From Siphonodentalium dalli (taxonomy: Eukaryota; Mollusca; Scaphopoda; Gadilida; Siphonodentaliidae), in contig CP136067.1 of assembly GCA_032622095.1 (NCBI GenBank), positions 80,192,705 through 80,256,704 on the forward strand: 64,000 nucleotides of DNA, read 5' to 3'. This document shows positions 22,801-30,948 of this stretch, one piece after another; within the stretch, counting starts at the first letter, position 1, and every line of letters begins with the position of its first letter. Position numbers and translations under genes: made by a program. Below the pieces are notes generated by a model. The model saw nothing but the letters and a program-made list of their open reading frames with translations. It was not told the origin of the DNA and searched no databases.

Positions 22801-24712
22801 GGCTAAACAATTTTATCCCACTTTTTGTTGCACTGTGGCTGCAAGCAAGTAGCTTAATGGACAAGTGCTACACAACAGTGTGTATTGGTGTGGGGGGCCA
22901 CCATTTTGAATTGCGCAGAATGCGGATCGGTGAATTATCAGCGTAGTTTTATGAACTTGCGGATGCCAAGCGATCGAAATAAAATTAGCGTAACCGGAGG
23001 GTCAATAAACATTAATAAAATTAGTAGGGGCGGGGGTTACAAATAGGGAGAGTGGGTTATCGGAAACATTGGTAGTTTATTTTGGGCCTTACGAGTATTT
23101 TGGTTATGTTGAGATAATATTAGTTTTATTAACTGAACACTTCACACAGTAAATCACACAAATTAATAGGAATCCTTTTGTATTGTCTAATTGTGTTTCT
23201 GTAATCTGCTCATTTCACTTGAACACCACTCCAAATTAATGATTGACCATTCCAATGTATGTTTTTATAGCTAAGTGGGAGAATCCATTAGTAAAGAAAG
23301 GGTTAATTATACCCCCACTTTCGAAGAAAATGGGGGGTATACTGGATTGACTGCGTCTGTCCGTCATGCTTTCTCCCTCCGTGTGTCTGTCCGTCCGTCG
23401 TGCCATCAGTCGAGCCGTCCGTCCGTCCGACCTCATAACTCGAACAACTATGAACCAATTTCAATAATTTTTTGTATGCAATCTCTTTAGGACTGCCTCT
23501 CCGCATGATGCTAATTGCGGTTCGGTCCCACTTTTTTTTTTAAAGTTACGCTCAATTTCTCACTTTTTCGGTTTCCGGATGATATGTCAAGTTTGGATCC
23601 TTTAATTGCAAATACCATTTTATTGTAGATCAGTCATATCAAGATACAGGTTGAGTTCGAATTTGAGTTTGATCCGATGATTTTTTCTAGAGTAATGGAC
23701 TTTTTTCGACTTAGAAAATTCAATTTTCCTTTTTTTTATTTTGGTTTCCAGATGATAACTAAAGTTTGGACTGTTCAATTTAATATTCTGTTTTTTTTTT
23801 TTGGGTCGTTCATATCAAAATACAGGTCAAGTTCGAATTTGAGTTTGATCCAATGATTTTTCCCAAAGTTATGGGCCTTTCGACTTTGAATTTTTTTTTT
23901 TATTATTTTCTGTTTTTCTGTATGAGGGTACCTTCATGGTGTAATCAACTACTCCTACAGTTTTGATCGTAGATATTTGAACTTCCTTTATTTTATGCTA
24001 TCACACTCGACAAAAGCCATCTTAGATGTTAAGGTTGCGTTTCATTTTCTACCCTTTTTTGGGTTTATGCAATCATTTGAACAAATATGAACCAATATCA
24101 AAATTATTAATCCAAATTTTTCTTTAAAGTTAAAAAAAAAATTTGTTGGGTTTACGGATAATGCGGGTTGAATTTGCCACGGTGGGGGTATGCTAGCACT
24201 CGAGTGCACACCTTTTGTTTGTTTATGTTTTCAGATTTTACAACAAAAGAATGTCAAGTCCCGCTGTCATGACTGACAATCCAGCATCCAGCCATTCTGA
24301 AAGTAACATTCATCCCATTCCACCAAGGGCTGTATCACCACTGGCGAGTCCACGTCACCTTTTGGAACAAAGAATGAAGGATCATGTTAAACAAATATAT
24401 TCTTCTGATTTTGAAGCTGGTCAAAGTGCAATCAATTTAAATTTGAATGCTGAAGACTATGCCTCGAGTTATGAAAACTGTTCAGGTAGTTCCAGCAATG
24501 CTCAAAATAGCCTAGAACTGGGCACAGATATCAGCACATCGAATGTGAATAGTAATCTGAACGCTATTGTGGTTGGTCAAAATATACACGGACTTCGTCG
24601 CCGGAGAAAATGTCGCTGTTGTTCATCTAACATATATCCTATTACAGACGAACTTTATGCGGACAGGCAGGATGCATCTGATGATGATTTTGAAGGAGAC
24701 GGTGATATTTAA
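1769..24712 (+). CDS. Unidentified protein-coding gene, 3' part (three exons)
   Basis: I do not recognise the family. Three exons on the plus strand join in frame: 1769-1851, 12946-13049 and 24235-24712 (stop TAA 24710-24712). Each intron has GT-AG borders, and phases fit without adjustment: exon 1 ends on a codon boundary, exon 2 ends after two bases of a Lys codon and exon 3 supplies the third. Exon 1 has a conserved-looking aromatic/Cys stretch (GPCYIPWTVLKLKIE) and exon 2 gives EVHGVKYASSVADMIPLGRR followed by an acidic run. Exon 3 encodes about 159 residues that are rich in Ser, Asn and Pro, with a short Arg/Cys cluster (RRRRKCRCC) and an acidic C terminus. The tail looks disordered. Two introns of about 11 kb each are filled with transposons. 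The 5' part lies left of the window. Extra small exons inside the introns cannot be excluded. Confidence 0.65.
2502..2726 (+). pseudogene. BED-type zinc finger remnant of a hAT transposase
   Basis: From the ATG at 2502 the frame reads MAEDLQKRKSNVWGHLVLIE, then a Trp, an A-E-C-M-A-C pair and, after one in-frame TGA at 2604-2606, a STSNMKSHIQKKH block, before a stop at 2724-2726. The spacing (W..H, C..C, then S-N-x3-H-x4-H) matches BED fingers that sit at the N terminus of hAT transposases. The TGA is where a CGA codon would fit. The rest of the transposase is missing, which fits an internally deleted copy. Confidence 0.7.
3792..3855 (+). pseudogene. Single C2H2-like finger fragment
   Basis: The plus strand reads CTECDYSSNFLSSFRRHQRG: a C-x2-C pair, twelve residues, then a first His, with no second His at the usual spacing. 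It lies about 350 bases upstream of the four-finger ORF at 4206-4583 and inside the same nested element. It may be an exon of the same gene or a decayed finger. Confidence 0.4.
4206..4583 (+). CDS. C2H2 zinc-finger ORF carried in a transposon
   Basis: An uninterrupted 125-codon frame encodes consecutive C2H2-type fingers. Finger 1 (YKCSVCGVAKFNKSDLRDHL...H) and finger 3 (LNCDKCANSFSS...H-x4-H) have canonical spacing. Finger 2 has C-x3-C and ends in Cys, and finger 4 has C-x-C, so these two are atypical. In-frame sequence continues upstream (a ...LRLHVAIKH end of another finger), so the true start may be an upstream exon. AATAAA-type polyadenylation signals follow at about 4612 and 4694. It sits between the inverted ends of the element at 3037-5852, so it may be the element's own protein or captured host sequence. 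DNA or RNA binding is the family's usual role; no specific function can be given. Confidence 0.5.
   Translation: MHVAIKHDHPDRYKCSVCGVAKFNKSDLRDHLNVHAENTPFECTLYCKHQVSLKNSLNKHIMSCQGPRLNCDKCANSFSSARNPRDHMKSVHQGLKYNCDCGKQFCWRQILNRHLKVAGHINADR
6776..7500. mobile_element. hAT MITE with perfect 8-bp target duplication
   Basis: Terminal inverted repeats (CAGGGTTCGCGCTG at 6776; CAGCTCGAACCCTG ending at 7500, one mismatch) are flanked by an exact 8-bp duplication CCTCTTGT (6768-6775 and 7501-7508). The ends also share an AGGTGCCA/AGGTGCCACTTTT subterminal motif. At 725 bp with no transposase frame, it is a non-autonomous hAT element. Confidence 0.88.
7509..9470. other. Intron 1 stretch without recognised features
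   Basis: AT-rich sequence with no coding signature, no recognised repeat family and no splice-flanked frame on either strand. Treated as ordinary intron of the left gene. Confidence 0.4.
9480..9670. repeat. Repeat family D copy (GTTCAGATAATAAGTTCAACA)
   Basis: Contains a short palindrome GGAAATGTTCAGATAATAAG...reverse complement, followed by a tail ending TAGAAAGGGT. Related pieces lie at 37845-38015, 45240-45440 and 45640-45980. The tail alone recurs at 23215-23300, 28998-29072, 32040-32155 and 38955-39055. A non-coding interspersed element; class not assigned. Confidence 0.5.
10065..10146. mobile_element. Half copy of MITE family A
   Basis: About 80 bases match one arm of the family A palindrome (CTTTCCGATGAATGGCAACA through CCCATAATTCTGTGGTTA). 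The second arm and the TA-flanked terminus are missing. Confidence 0.6.
10622..10745. repeat. Possible hAT-like end with ATTCGAATCG repeats
   Basis: Begins TAGGGCCCGACGAATTGG and continues into alternating AATCGAATC motifs on both strands. A similar end in the opposite orientation (CGAATCGACGAATGCACAGC) is seen near 35495-35530. Only one end is visible at each place, so element limits and class are uncertain. Confidence 0.3.
11430..11960. repeat. Degenerate ~115-130 bp tandem repeat (GCCATCTTGGA type)
   Basis: Several diverged units share, in order, a CCGATCATC..CAAACTTCATAT segment, GGTGACCTC..AGATGGGAGC, ATTTTCGATGAAAAACATGG and GCAGCCATCTTGGATTTA. The same family occurs at 27760-28490 in the same orientation and at 50190-50710 in reverse. 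High divergence among units suggests age. Confidence 0.6.
12681..12903. mobile_element. TTAA-flanked double-hairpin MITE (family B2)
   Basis: Starts CCCTTTCATGACTGGAGC directly after TTAA (12677-12680) and ends before TTAA (12904-12907). Contains two hairpins built on GTGCCAATGCATTC...reverse complement. The TTAA target and CCCTTT terminus suggest piggyBac-type mobilisation. Relatives: 38532-38777, 42457-42708 and 46683-46847. Confidence 0.7.
12946..13049 (+). CDS. Left gene, internal exon
   Basis: Acceptor ATTACAG ends at 12945 and donor GTGAGT begins at 13050. The 104-bp exon begins on a codon boundary, matching the end of the previous exon. It reads EVHGVKYASSVADMIPLGRR, followed by NLGSEDEDSSNDQN and the first two bases of Lys. 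The second half is acidic. The exon lies 43 bases after a TTAA MITE. Confidence 0.7.
13898..14516 (-). mobile_element. Helitron A of a five-element tandem array
   Basis: Read on the minus strand, the 5' end is TCTATTATATATTTTGGAAC, preceded by the CTAG 3' end of element B. The 3' end aligns with that of element B (GACnAnGTCGGGC hairpin arm, then CAT.AGC.AG) but the final CTAG has decayed to CCAG. The interior holds about four diverged 130-140 bp units with the motif ACATACCAAATTTGAGTC. No Rep/helicase frame, so it is non-autonomous. Confidence 0.55.
14517..15154 (-). mobile_element. Helitron B of the array, with 122-bp repeats
   Basis: Minus-strand 5' end is TCTCATATATATTTTGAAGA. The 3' end is a hairpin (AGCCCG/CGGGCT stem), then CATCGGCTAG. 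The same ends and interior occur in the plus-strand copy at 55435-56125. The interior has tandem GC-rich units of about 122 bp with GCGCATGCGC and GTTTCCGAGATCTC. Its 5' TC abuts the CTAG end of element C without spacer. Confidence 0.72.
15155..16480 (-). mobile_element. Helitron C of the array
   Basis: Minus-strand 5' end is TCTATACTATATATTTTGAG. The 3' end is a GCCGGTGGCGGGC hairpin, followed by TAACCTGCTAG (plus-strand start CTAGCAGGTTAGCCCGCC at 15155). The interior again has 122-bp GC-rich units (about 15265-15590), then unrelated AT-richer sequence. No transposase frame. Confidence 0.7.
16481..17658 (-). mobile_element. Helitron D of the array, interrupted by a MITE
   Basis: Minus-strand 5' end is TCTACTATATATTTTGAGAC and the 3' end is a GCCGCCAGTGGCGGGC hairpin plus TAACCTGCTAG. 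The interior contains a TTAA-flanked MITE (16598-16927) and three copies of a unit with AGACATAAGAATCACACAAC (near 17050, 17163 and 17267). Confidence 0.7.
16598..16927. mobile_element. TTAA-flanked MITE inside Helitron D
   Basis: Inverted ends CCTCTTCGCTGCTATGACGT and its near reverse complement (ACGTCATTTAGCAGCGAAGAGG) are flanked by TTAA at 16594-16597 and 16928-16931. The interior has a small hairpin on ACGTCCGTA..TACGGACGT. The TTAA target points to piggyBac-type mobilisation. It must be younger than the Helitron it interrupts. Confidence 0.8.
17659..18747 (-). mobile_element. Helitron E, the outermost array member
   Basis: Minus-strand 5' end TCTATACTATATATTTTGAG lies after a host A (plus T at 18748), the A^T context expected for Helitron insertion. 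The 3' hairpin (GCCGCCAGTGGCAGGC) plus TAACCTGCTAG starts at 17659. Internal duplications: a unit with GACCCGTCCAAAACACTCCC (17836-17945, two copies) and a unit with TCGATAAAACTCTTATTTTT (near 18163 and 18336). Confidence 0.7.
19020..19782. mobile_element. Harbinger-like TIR element
   Basis: Inverted ends AGGGGTGGTATTCACC at both sides, with further partly matching subterminal sequence (TTTATAA.ATAGTC, CCAGGTAGTTT). The terminus and an internal Myb/SANT-type frame (19253-19441) both resemble PIF/Harbinger elements, which normally encode a transposase plus a Myb-like DNA-binding protein. No matching 3-bp target duplication could be fixed, and no complete transposase was recognised in 763 bp. 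Confidence 0.55.
19253..19441 (+). CDS. Myb/SANT-like DNA-binding domain ORF
   Basis: The 62-codon frame starts MGKNIPPTTDERKTFLGIVE and continues with RRIKILENKETGTIRKNDTW and a KEISLEMAGKFPNRTKRQ segment. The pattern (helix with repeated hydrophobics, ENK.T.....KND.W.EI, then a basic R-T-x-x-Q-x-K) matches the Myb/SANT-like domain of Harbinger accessory proteins and MSANTD-type host genes. In such domains the third helix usually continues with a second Trp (KKKWKNLK). Here the frame stops right after QTKFF, so the domain is truncated. Likely a remnant of the element's accessory gene. Confidence 0.5.
   Translation: MGKNIPPTTDERKTFLGIVERRIKILENKETGTIRKNDTWKEISLEMAGKFPNRTKRQTKFF
19783..21022. 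other. Intron 2 stretch with no gene seen
   Basis: AT-rich. The only structure noticed is a 15-16 bp direct repeat CAAGTCAGCCCAATGT near 20020 and 20797, too little to define an element. Confidence 0.35.
21031..21397. mobile_element. hAT MITE (CAGGGGCGCCGGAAG ends)
   Basis: Perfect 15-bp inverted ends CAGGGGCGCCGGAAG/CTTCCGGCGCCCCTG are flanked by an exact 8-bp target duplication CCCACTGC (21023-21030, 21398-21405). The subterminal regions are rich in GGGGGCAG and TGCCC. 367 bp, non-coding. Confidence 0.9.
22316..22523. mobile_element. MITE family A copy
   Basis: Ends CAGTAATGCCCTAA and TTAGGGCATTACTG with TA on both sides. The centre carries an additional duplication of the CGGAAAGCTCTC/GAGAGCTTTCCG palindrome, so the hairpin is repeated. 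Confidence 0.8.
22608..22735. mobile_element. Palindromic element family C copy
   Basis: The two arms read GAGGTCCCCAGATGGTGAAT and its diverged reverse complement (ATTTACCCCTCTGAGGACCT), followed by CTGCAAATGACCGGCACACT. Other copies: 38811-38937, 39437-39689, 41346-41594, 41897-42320 and 45466-45620. Confidence 0.65.
23306..24216. repeat. Unclassified interspersed repeat with CCCCCACTTTCG hairpin start
   Basis: Begins with a short hairpin (ATACCCCCACTTTCG...AAATGGGGGGTAT), then CTGTCCGTC-rich DNA and two diverged repeats containing TACAGGT.AAGTTCGAATTT. It ends CGGTGGGGGTATGCTAGCAC. A similar start (TATGCCCCCGATCTCCGATG...GGGGGTATA) is found at 33691. The closing end is only about 18 bases upstream of the acceptor of the last exon of the left gene. 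Confidence 0.5.
24235..24712 (+). CDS. Left gene, terminal exon
   Basis: The acceptor (TTATGTTTTCAG) ends at 24234. The first base completes a Lys codon begun in the previous exon, then FYNKRMSSPAVMTDNPASSH. The exon encodes about 159 residues to TAA at 24710-24712. It includes a likely helical segment (LLEQRMKDHVKQIYSSDF), a Ser/Asn-rich linker, a basic RRRRKCRCC patch and an acidic end (DASDDDFEGDGDI). Composition is unlike the surrounding DNA and the frame stays open for almost 500 bases. Confidence 0.75.
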
Positions 24713-25108
24713 ATAGTTGATTAAAGTTAGAATGTCTTCAAAATTAGTCTTATAGTCACATATATTTGTCTCAGATGTCCAAAATTTTGTCCTCGGTCAC
24801 TTCTCTATTGACACATACTACCATTACTGGTAAAAAGTGTCTATAGTTGTGTCACAGGGTTCTTGGTGGGTTTGAAAGCATGGAAATCACTGACGTATAA
24901 CTACTCAAGATATGGAATGTTCTTATAATTCCATAGGAGCCTCGATTTTATCATCATAATCTCGGCTTTTGATTCTGATATAGTTTACAAATGTAAGTAT
25001 CTGAAACAATATTAACATAAATAATTGCAAATCCGCTATCATCATACTCATACCTCAGTTTATAATAATATGAGTCGATAATGGTTATAAAGTCTTTCAG
25101 CGATCGAC

Positions 25109-25114
25109 AATAAA
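25109..25114 (+). promoter_or_regulatory. Candidate polyadenylation signal of the left gene
   Basis: AATAAA about 400 bases after the stop codon is the first exact hexamer found downstream. It lies just before a MITE at 25174. No other support. Confidence 0.25.
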
Positions 25115-25173
25115 GGCTGTTCCAATTTATCACAATGCGCTGCGAGAAGAAATGTTTAGCAATACCATTATAA

Positions 25174-25555
25174 CCCTTTACCCAACAAACCGGCCAAATA
25201 AAGCTTCAACAGCCTAAAATATCTTCGGTCTGTCTCAATAGAACCATACACATATGGATATCATTGGAACCGGCTCCTTGACCACATTGTGATAGTTACA
25301 GTTATACCATGTGCCAATGCATTCTCTTATATATGCGAGTCGACCATAGGTCGCCTCGCATATATAAGAGAATGCATTGGCCTAAAAAAAATCTTTTTTT
25401 AACACTTTTTACCATTTTTTCTTACATTCTTTAACAATTTTATAATTTTTAATGTGTTAAGCCAATGCATTCTCTTATATATGCGAGGCGACCTATGGTC
25501 GACTCGCATATATAAGAGAATGCATTGGCACAGGGCCCTTCTGTTGGGTAAAGGG
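25174..25555. mobile_element. TTAA double-hairpin MITE, family B1 copy 1
   Basis: Terminus CCCTTTACCCAACAAACCGG on the left and TGTTGGGTAAAGGG on the right. The right flank is TTAA; the left is ATAA, probably mutated. It contains two long hairpins, each about 67 bp, made of GCCAATGCATTCTCTTATAT..CGAGTCGACC and reverse complement, separated by about 90 bp of T-rich sequence. Near-identical copies: 37419-37810, 39838-40208 (reverse) and 40704-41094. Confidence 0.8.
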
Positions 25556-27750
25556 TTAAGTAGTATAGTTTCCAGTCTCTTTCAAAAGGCGATGGAAATC
25601 CTAACAGATTTACATCTCTAGGTCCATTGTTTACTTTTCATTTCTGTATTGATGAGATTCCATCCATTGGTTATGGTACAGAGCGTGAGCTCATTGGTTA
25701 GTGGCGTAAACCGCTTAGCAGATCACTTCAACTGCAGAATCTAATTTCTATAATTAGCTGATAACAATGACAAACACTGCTTCATGGTTGGTTACATTTA
25801 AAATTTGAGATTCGAAGTCAATGACATTTTGTCAGTTTTTCCACGACAACAAATGTTATAATGCAGAATACATGCGACACACTCATCGCAATCTGGTAGA
25901 CTTTATTTTCTAGTTTTTATCAGGCGACGATATTTATTAGTGTTTATTCTTTCGCATTTTGCTTTTATAATTACTACTAGATACTACGATTCTCACAAAC
26001 AATTACTATGCCAGACATGCACTCCATATTTGGAATCGATTTATTTTGTCATCTTGGGAAAGTTGCATCATCCTAGAAAATGAAAACTGAATCACAGATC
26101 TAGAGAAGTTGATCTGTTAGAATTTCCGTCCGCTTTTCAAAGAGACTGTGTAATTTCTTGATATGTCCACATGTTAAGTTATATTGTGCTTTACAAAAGA
26201 ATCATTCTTTGTTTACATTGTACAAGGTTTCCAAATATTTATACGTCTCGATTAGGTCTCCTCTAAATCATCTATATTTAACAGACATCAGGTTTAACTT
26301 TATTAACCGCTCTCATTTTGCCTATATATGACCGACCACTTGCTCATCACAAAATTAACTATCTTGGAAAAGCAAAACATCAAAATTGTCCATAAATTGT
26401 ATTGAATGTTTTTGAATTTCAAAATATAGGGCCTTGAAAAATTTTATGTAATGGAGATGAGTAGCCTTGAATTTCATTAGATCTGAGGTGTGGCAACCAT
26501 ATGTTGAGCTGTTTTGTCTTCATTAATTCTTATCAACCCATGAATTTAACAAATTGGCAGTGCTTCTGCATATCCTGTTGGGGTTATAGTAATTAATTGT
26601 GTTGCATATTGTTCTGACTAAATTTTAAGTTGGATATACCATTGGGAAAATCATTTCATTACATATCATTACCCATATATTGTATGAGTGTGTAGACCCA
26701 GGCAGATTGTTGATGATTCCGACAAATAGCACATCTGCAATCTTTATTCTCTTGGGTAACATATATTTCAAAAACAGTTGGAAAGCTTGAAATACAGCTG
26801 GAAAAATCCAACCCAAGGGGGTGGGTGCATATGGAATTCCCAGACTGGGACTGCTTCAAGGGGGAGGGGGTGTGCAGTTGGAAAAGAATGATTGGGACTT
26901 CAAAATGTTGTGATGTTACAATGTTTATAAAATTCCCAACAGGAACTCAACTTTTCAATACTCCTGCACCTACAGATTGGTTTCAGATCGCGCCGGTACA
27001 TATCCAGGGGGAATAATCTCTAACATCAGACACCTGTACGTAATATCATGCAGTGTTTTTTTACACGCTTGTTCCTAGAATTACAGTGTCTTGTTGTACC
27101 GCATTTACAATCTATATGCCGCACATGTTCCATACACATCCCATTGATGTCACATGACATAAATGCCATTTTCCTCAACCATGAAACTGGAATTATGAAA
27201 TAAAAGCATCATCACACATGATAAAATAAGCACTGTATGTGCCTGAATAAATGTAAGTCTGTTGTTAGAACAACTCGTGGTAAGATGTGTTGCAAGCTTA
27301 TGTCATCAGTACAGAATTTGCACTGTGTAGAAAAATTCTCTAGGGAGTTGGCTACGTAAAATTAAGACGTTTCAAGGAAAATTTTGGACCAGGATTGTTC
27401 CATGGAGTCTTCAATACAGCTGTCATATTTTGCTGTTATTGCGATAAATTCTTTCATAATTTGGCCAATAAACGCATTACAAAGTTAGTATAGTAGTATG
27501 TTTTGAAAAAGCTGTAGCATTTAGAGGTATAGAATTTCTAGGACTGTAAGTCCAAACTAGGAGATACAGTTTTATCGACAGAACAAATGAGCTAGCTTGC
27601 AATGAACAACAAAAACTCCTGACCTGATGTCACGAGCTGACGGTGACAATTTTCATTGTTTGGAGATTGTCTCAGTAGTGCTGCAGTCTACCAATTTTAC
27701 GATTTTAACTCATTCAATGCCATCTTTTTGGGGATTTCTTACAATTATAA
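25556..27750. other. Intergenic stretch without recognised genes
   Basis: AT-rich. A repeat segment at about 26630-27015 (GGAAAGCTTGAAATACAGCT, CCAACCCAAGGGGGTGGGTG) resembles pieces at 47180-47450 and 60165-60300. No exon-like frame was found. Confidence 0.35.
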
Positions 27751-27759
27751 CTGTGTACC

Positions 27760-28490
27760 GCACACCATCCAATCGTCACCAAACTTCATATTGATCTTCA
27801 GGGTGACCTCCAGATGGGAGCAATTGAGTTTTTCTGAAATTCTTTAAAGAACATCTTGGATTTAAAATTTGAATCCATCAGCATTGGATTTATTGTACAT
27901 TTATTGGAGAATTATTGTGAACATTAATGGATATGTTTAGGATAACTTCTAGATGGGAGTCACATGGCCACCAGAAGCCATCTTGGATTTAAAATTGGAA
28001 TCATTTTTAGGATCATCTCCAGATGGGAGCTATTTAATTTGAACGATTTTCAATGAAAAACATGGCTGCTGTTGGCCACCACTCTTTGCATTACAGGATA
28101 ATTTGGCACACCGTTACTGGCCACAGCATCCGATCATCAGTAAACTTCATATGGATCTTCAGCATGACCATTAGATGAAAGCCATCAATTTTTTCCAAAT
28201 TTCATTACAAAACACGGCCGCTAGCAGCCATCTTGAATTTCAAAGTTGAATCCATCTCACAGCAAACCATGCATTTAACATTTATTGGAGAAATGTATTG
28301 AACATTTACAGGCATGTTCAGGATCACTTCCAGTTGAACGGTATCAAATTTGAATGATTTTCGATCAAAAACATGGCTGGTGGCAGCCATCAATTGATTT
28401 TACTCTTTGCATTACTAAATATTTCGGCATGCCCTACATCCAACATTTATCCAATTGATCCCAAACCTCTTATGGCTCATGGAGCTGACC
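27760..28490. repeat. Tandem GCCATCTTGGA-type repeat, second locus
   Basis: About five diverged units, each with CAAACTTCATATGGATCTTC, an AGATGGGAGC segment and AAAACATGGCTGCTGGCAGC or a variant. Same family and orientation as 11430-11960. Confidence 0.6.
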
Positions 28491-28626
28491 TCTGGTATTA
28501 CTTAGATATTTAAACTTTTCACATTCATTATCACTCCATTGACTGTAATATTTGAAATTATCACCTCTTTACTGTGTCATTAACACTTTCATTTTTAATC
28601 CACGGATTCTAGGAAGGGTGACGTGT

Positions 28627-28789
28627 AATAAACACAGAATGATATGTGTGTTAGTGGGTTTGTCAATACGACACTTGTGCCATCGCTGAAGGATAGAACT
28701 CGTGGCTGTGGCACTCATTCAATCCTTCTGTGCTAGCACTCATGCCATACCAACAAACCCATTAACAAGTGTCATTCTGTGTATTTATT
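28627..28789. mobile_element. Short palindromic element
   Basis: Inverted ends AATAAACACAGAATG...and CATTCTGTGTATTTATT, with further matching GTTAGTGGGTTTGT/ACAAACCCATTAAC sequence inside. About 163 bp. A partial relative may lie at 39085-39190 (CAATCAATAAACACACAACT). Confidence 0.5.
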
Positions 28790-29148
28790 GCTGGGGTTTG
28801 TCTTCATCAGGTAACAGAGAAAAACTTTAGGTGAAATTCAATTGATTTGTTATTTTTACAGCTGAAGGCAATTTTATTATAATTATCATCCTTTTGTGTA
28901 ATTTTTGTCACATTCTGAGGATGTTGTACAATATATAAGTGAAATACTTTTATACAGACTTTTTATTCCACACCCATCGACGTGACCTGACCATCCCTCA
29001 AGTTGAATAATAGACCATTCCAATATATACTTCTATAACTGAATGGGTGAATCCATTTAGTAAAGAAAGGTTTAAGATTCAACTTAACAGTGTGGATATT
29101 GTCCTGCACCAAAACATTACACGTTCATATTGTTCCATCTCTATCATA

Positions 29149-29338
29149 CAGTAATGTTCTAAATAATCGACTTCTTAACCACAGCAGAATTATGGGTAAT
29201 TTTTCAGGATTTAGTCGGGAATATAGCTCTCAGTGAGAACTTTCCGATGAATGACAACAAGCCATATTTCCAACTAAATCTTGAAAAATTACCAATAATT
29301 CTGCTGTGTTAATATGTTGATTATTTAGGACATTACTG
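29149..29338. mobile_element. MITE family A copy
   Basis: CAGTAATGTTCTAAATAATC on the left, GATTATTTAGGACATTACTG on the right, TA on both sides. The arms are more diverged than in other copies. Confidence 0.78.
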
Positions 29339-30240
29339 TACATACTGAAATGGGGTCTTCCCGTTCACCCGGCAGCTATTGTTTCGGGTCAAGGTGTCAT
29401 AATCTGGTACATCATAGAGATGCCGACTATAGTTTATATCTTTGTTTGGTGGAGAATTCCCAGTGACCCGACAAATTTGTAGCCGATGCGACAATTTCAA
29501 TTTCACACATTTTAATTAATAGATAAGAGAACATGATGTAATAACTTGTTGTCGCCCTCTCTGAAAACATGTTTGAAATGTCCCAGTGTTCTTTCATGTC
29601 ATAAGTCGACCACCAACACTCAGCTGAATGATCAGCATGGCTTGCTCTTTTCAGATGAAGTCTATCATCTTGTATATGTTCGGATGGGAACCATTGATGA
29701 AAAGCTAAAACATTACTTAAATAGCGTTTGGTTGATATAATTATTATGTCTTCCCGCCACTGGAAATAATAACAAACACCCATTTATGTTTGGAAACTAG
29801 CCACGATGAGTGACTTTCCTGTGTATTGCTCTGATCGCATAACGGTAGGTCTGACGATGTTGAAACTATGTATACAGCCCCAGTAACGACGGCCTCCCCA
29901 CCGGCCAGAAAAATACCACCTTACCATTCTGATTATATATATTTTTTTTAATGGCAGAAATCTGTAACCAGAGCCTTTGTGAAGCCCGTCTGCAGGGTGA
30001 AATGCTGGTCCTCATCTCAATATTAATGTGTATATTCATGTTGGCATGGACCCCAATCTTTGACCAACAATAATATAATTTTCTTTCCATTATACCCGGT
30101 AAATGACATCGTCTTGAACAGACAAATGAGTTCAGGTTCTGAGATTTGTTTGGACTATTCGGGAATACAAATATGACAATTTACTTGAATTCACTTCCGT
30201 GTGGAAACTTGTCTTTCCATGAATATATAGTGCCTGCTAT

Positions 30241-30948
30241 ATTGAGTATTCCTTGTGAAAGAAAAGCTTGGGGCCAACATGACATAAATACACATTTATG
30301 CACATCTTATTTGCATATTAATGAAGTGCACACAATATATAATTCTTTTATAAACCTCTGAATTTGTTATGAGAACTTTCTATGCGCTTTTGACCCGATA
30401 ATATAGATTTTTTTAACGCCTCATTCAATTTTGACGAAACGTCTTAACCCTTTCAGTGCCAAGTCCGATTTTTGTATCAACCCATATTTCCTTGATCATT
30501 TTTCAAATTTATTGATTATAATTATGTGATACATTGATGGAAAGAGCTCTAATTGAGTATTCCTTGTGAAAGAAAAGCTTGGGGCCGACATGAATACACA
30601 TTTATTCACATCTTATTTGCATATTAATGAAGTGCACACGATATATAATTCTTTTATAAACCTCTGAATTTGTTATGAGAACTTTCTATGCGCTTTTGAC
30701 CCGATAATATAGATTTTTTTAACACCTTATTCAATTTTGACGAAACGTCTTAACCCTTTCAGTGCCAAGTCCAATTTTTGTATGAACCCATATTTCCTTG
30801 ATCATTTTTCAAATTTATTGATTATAATAATGTGATACATTGATGGAGCTCACATCAATGTATCACATTATTATAATCAATAAATTTGAAAAATGATCAA
30901 GGAAATATGGGTTGATACAAAAATCGGACTTGGCACTGAAAGGGTTAA
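30241..30948. repeat. 311-bp direct duplication ending in a TTAA hairpin element
   Basis: The segment 30241-30541 is repeated at 30552-30846 (offset 311) with few differences. Both copies end inside a TTAA-flanked sequence starting CCCTTTCAGTGCCAAGTC (30448 and 30754). After the second copy the sequence turns back, so 30754-30944 is a near-perfect 191-bp hairpin with TTAA at 30750-30753 and 30945-30948. Non-coding. Confidence 0.8.

Noticed and set aside
29427-29783. 118-codon minus-strand frame
   Set aside because: Odd composition (many W, Y, H), no family motif, no splice or codon pattern, and no support on either side.
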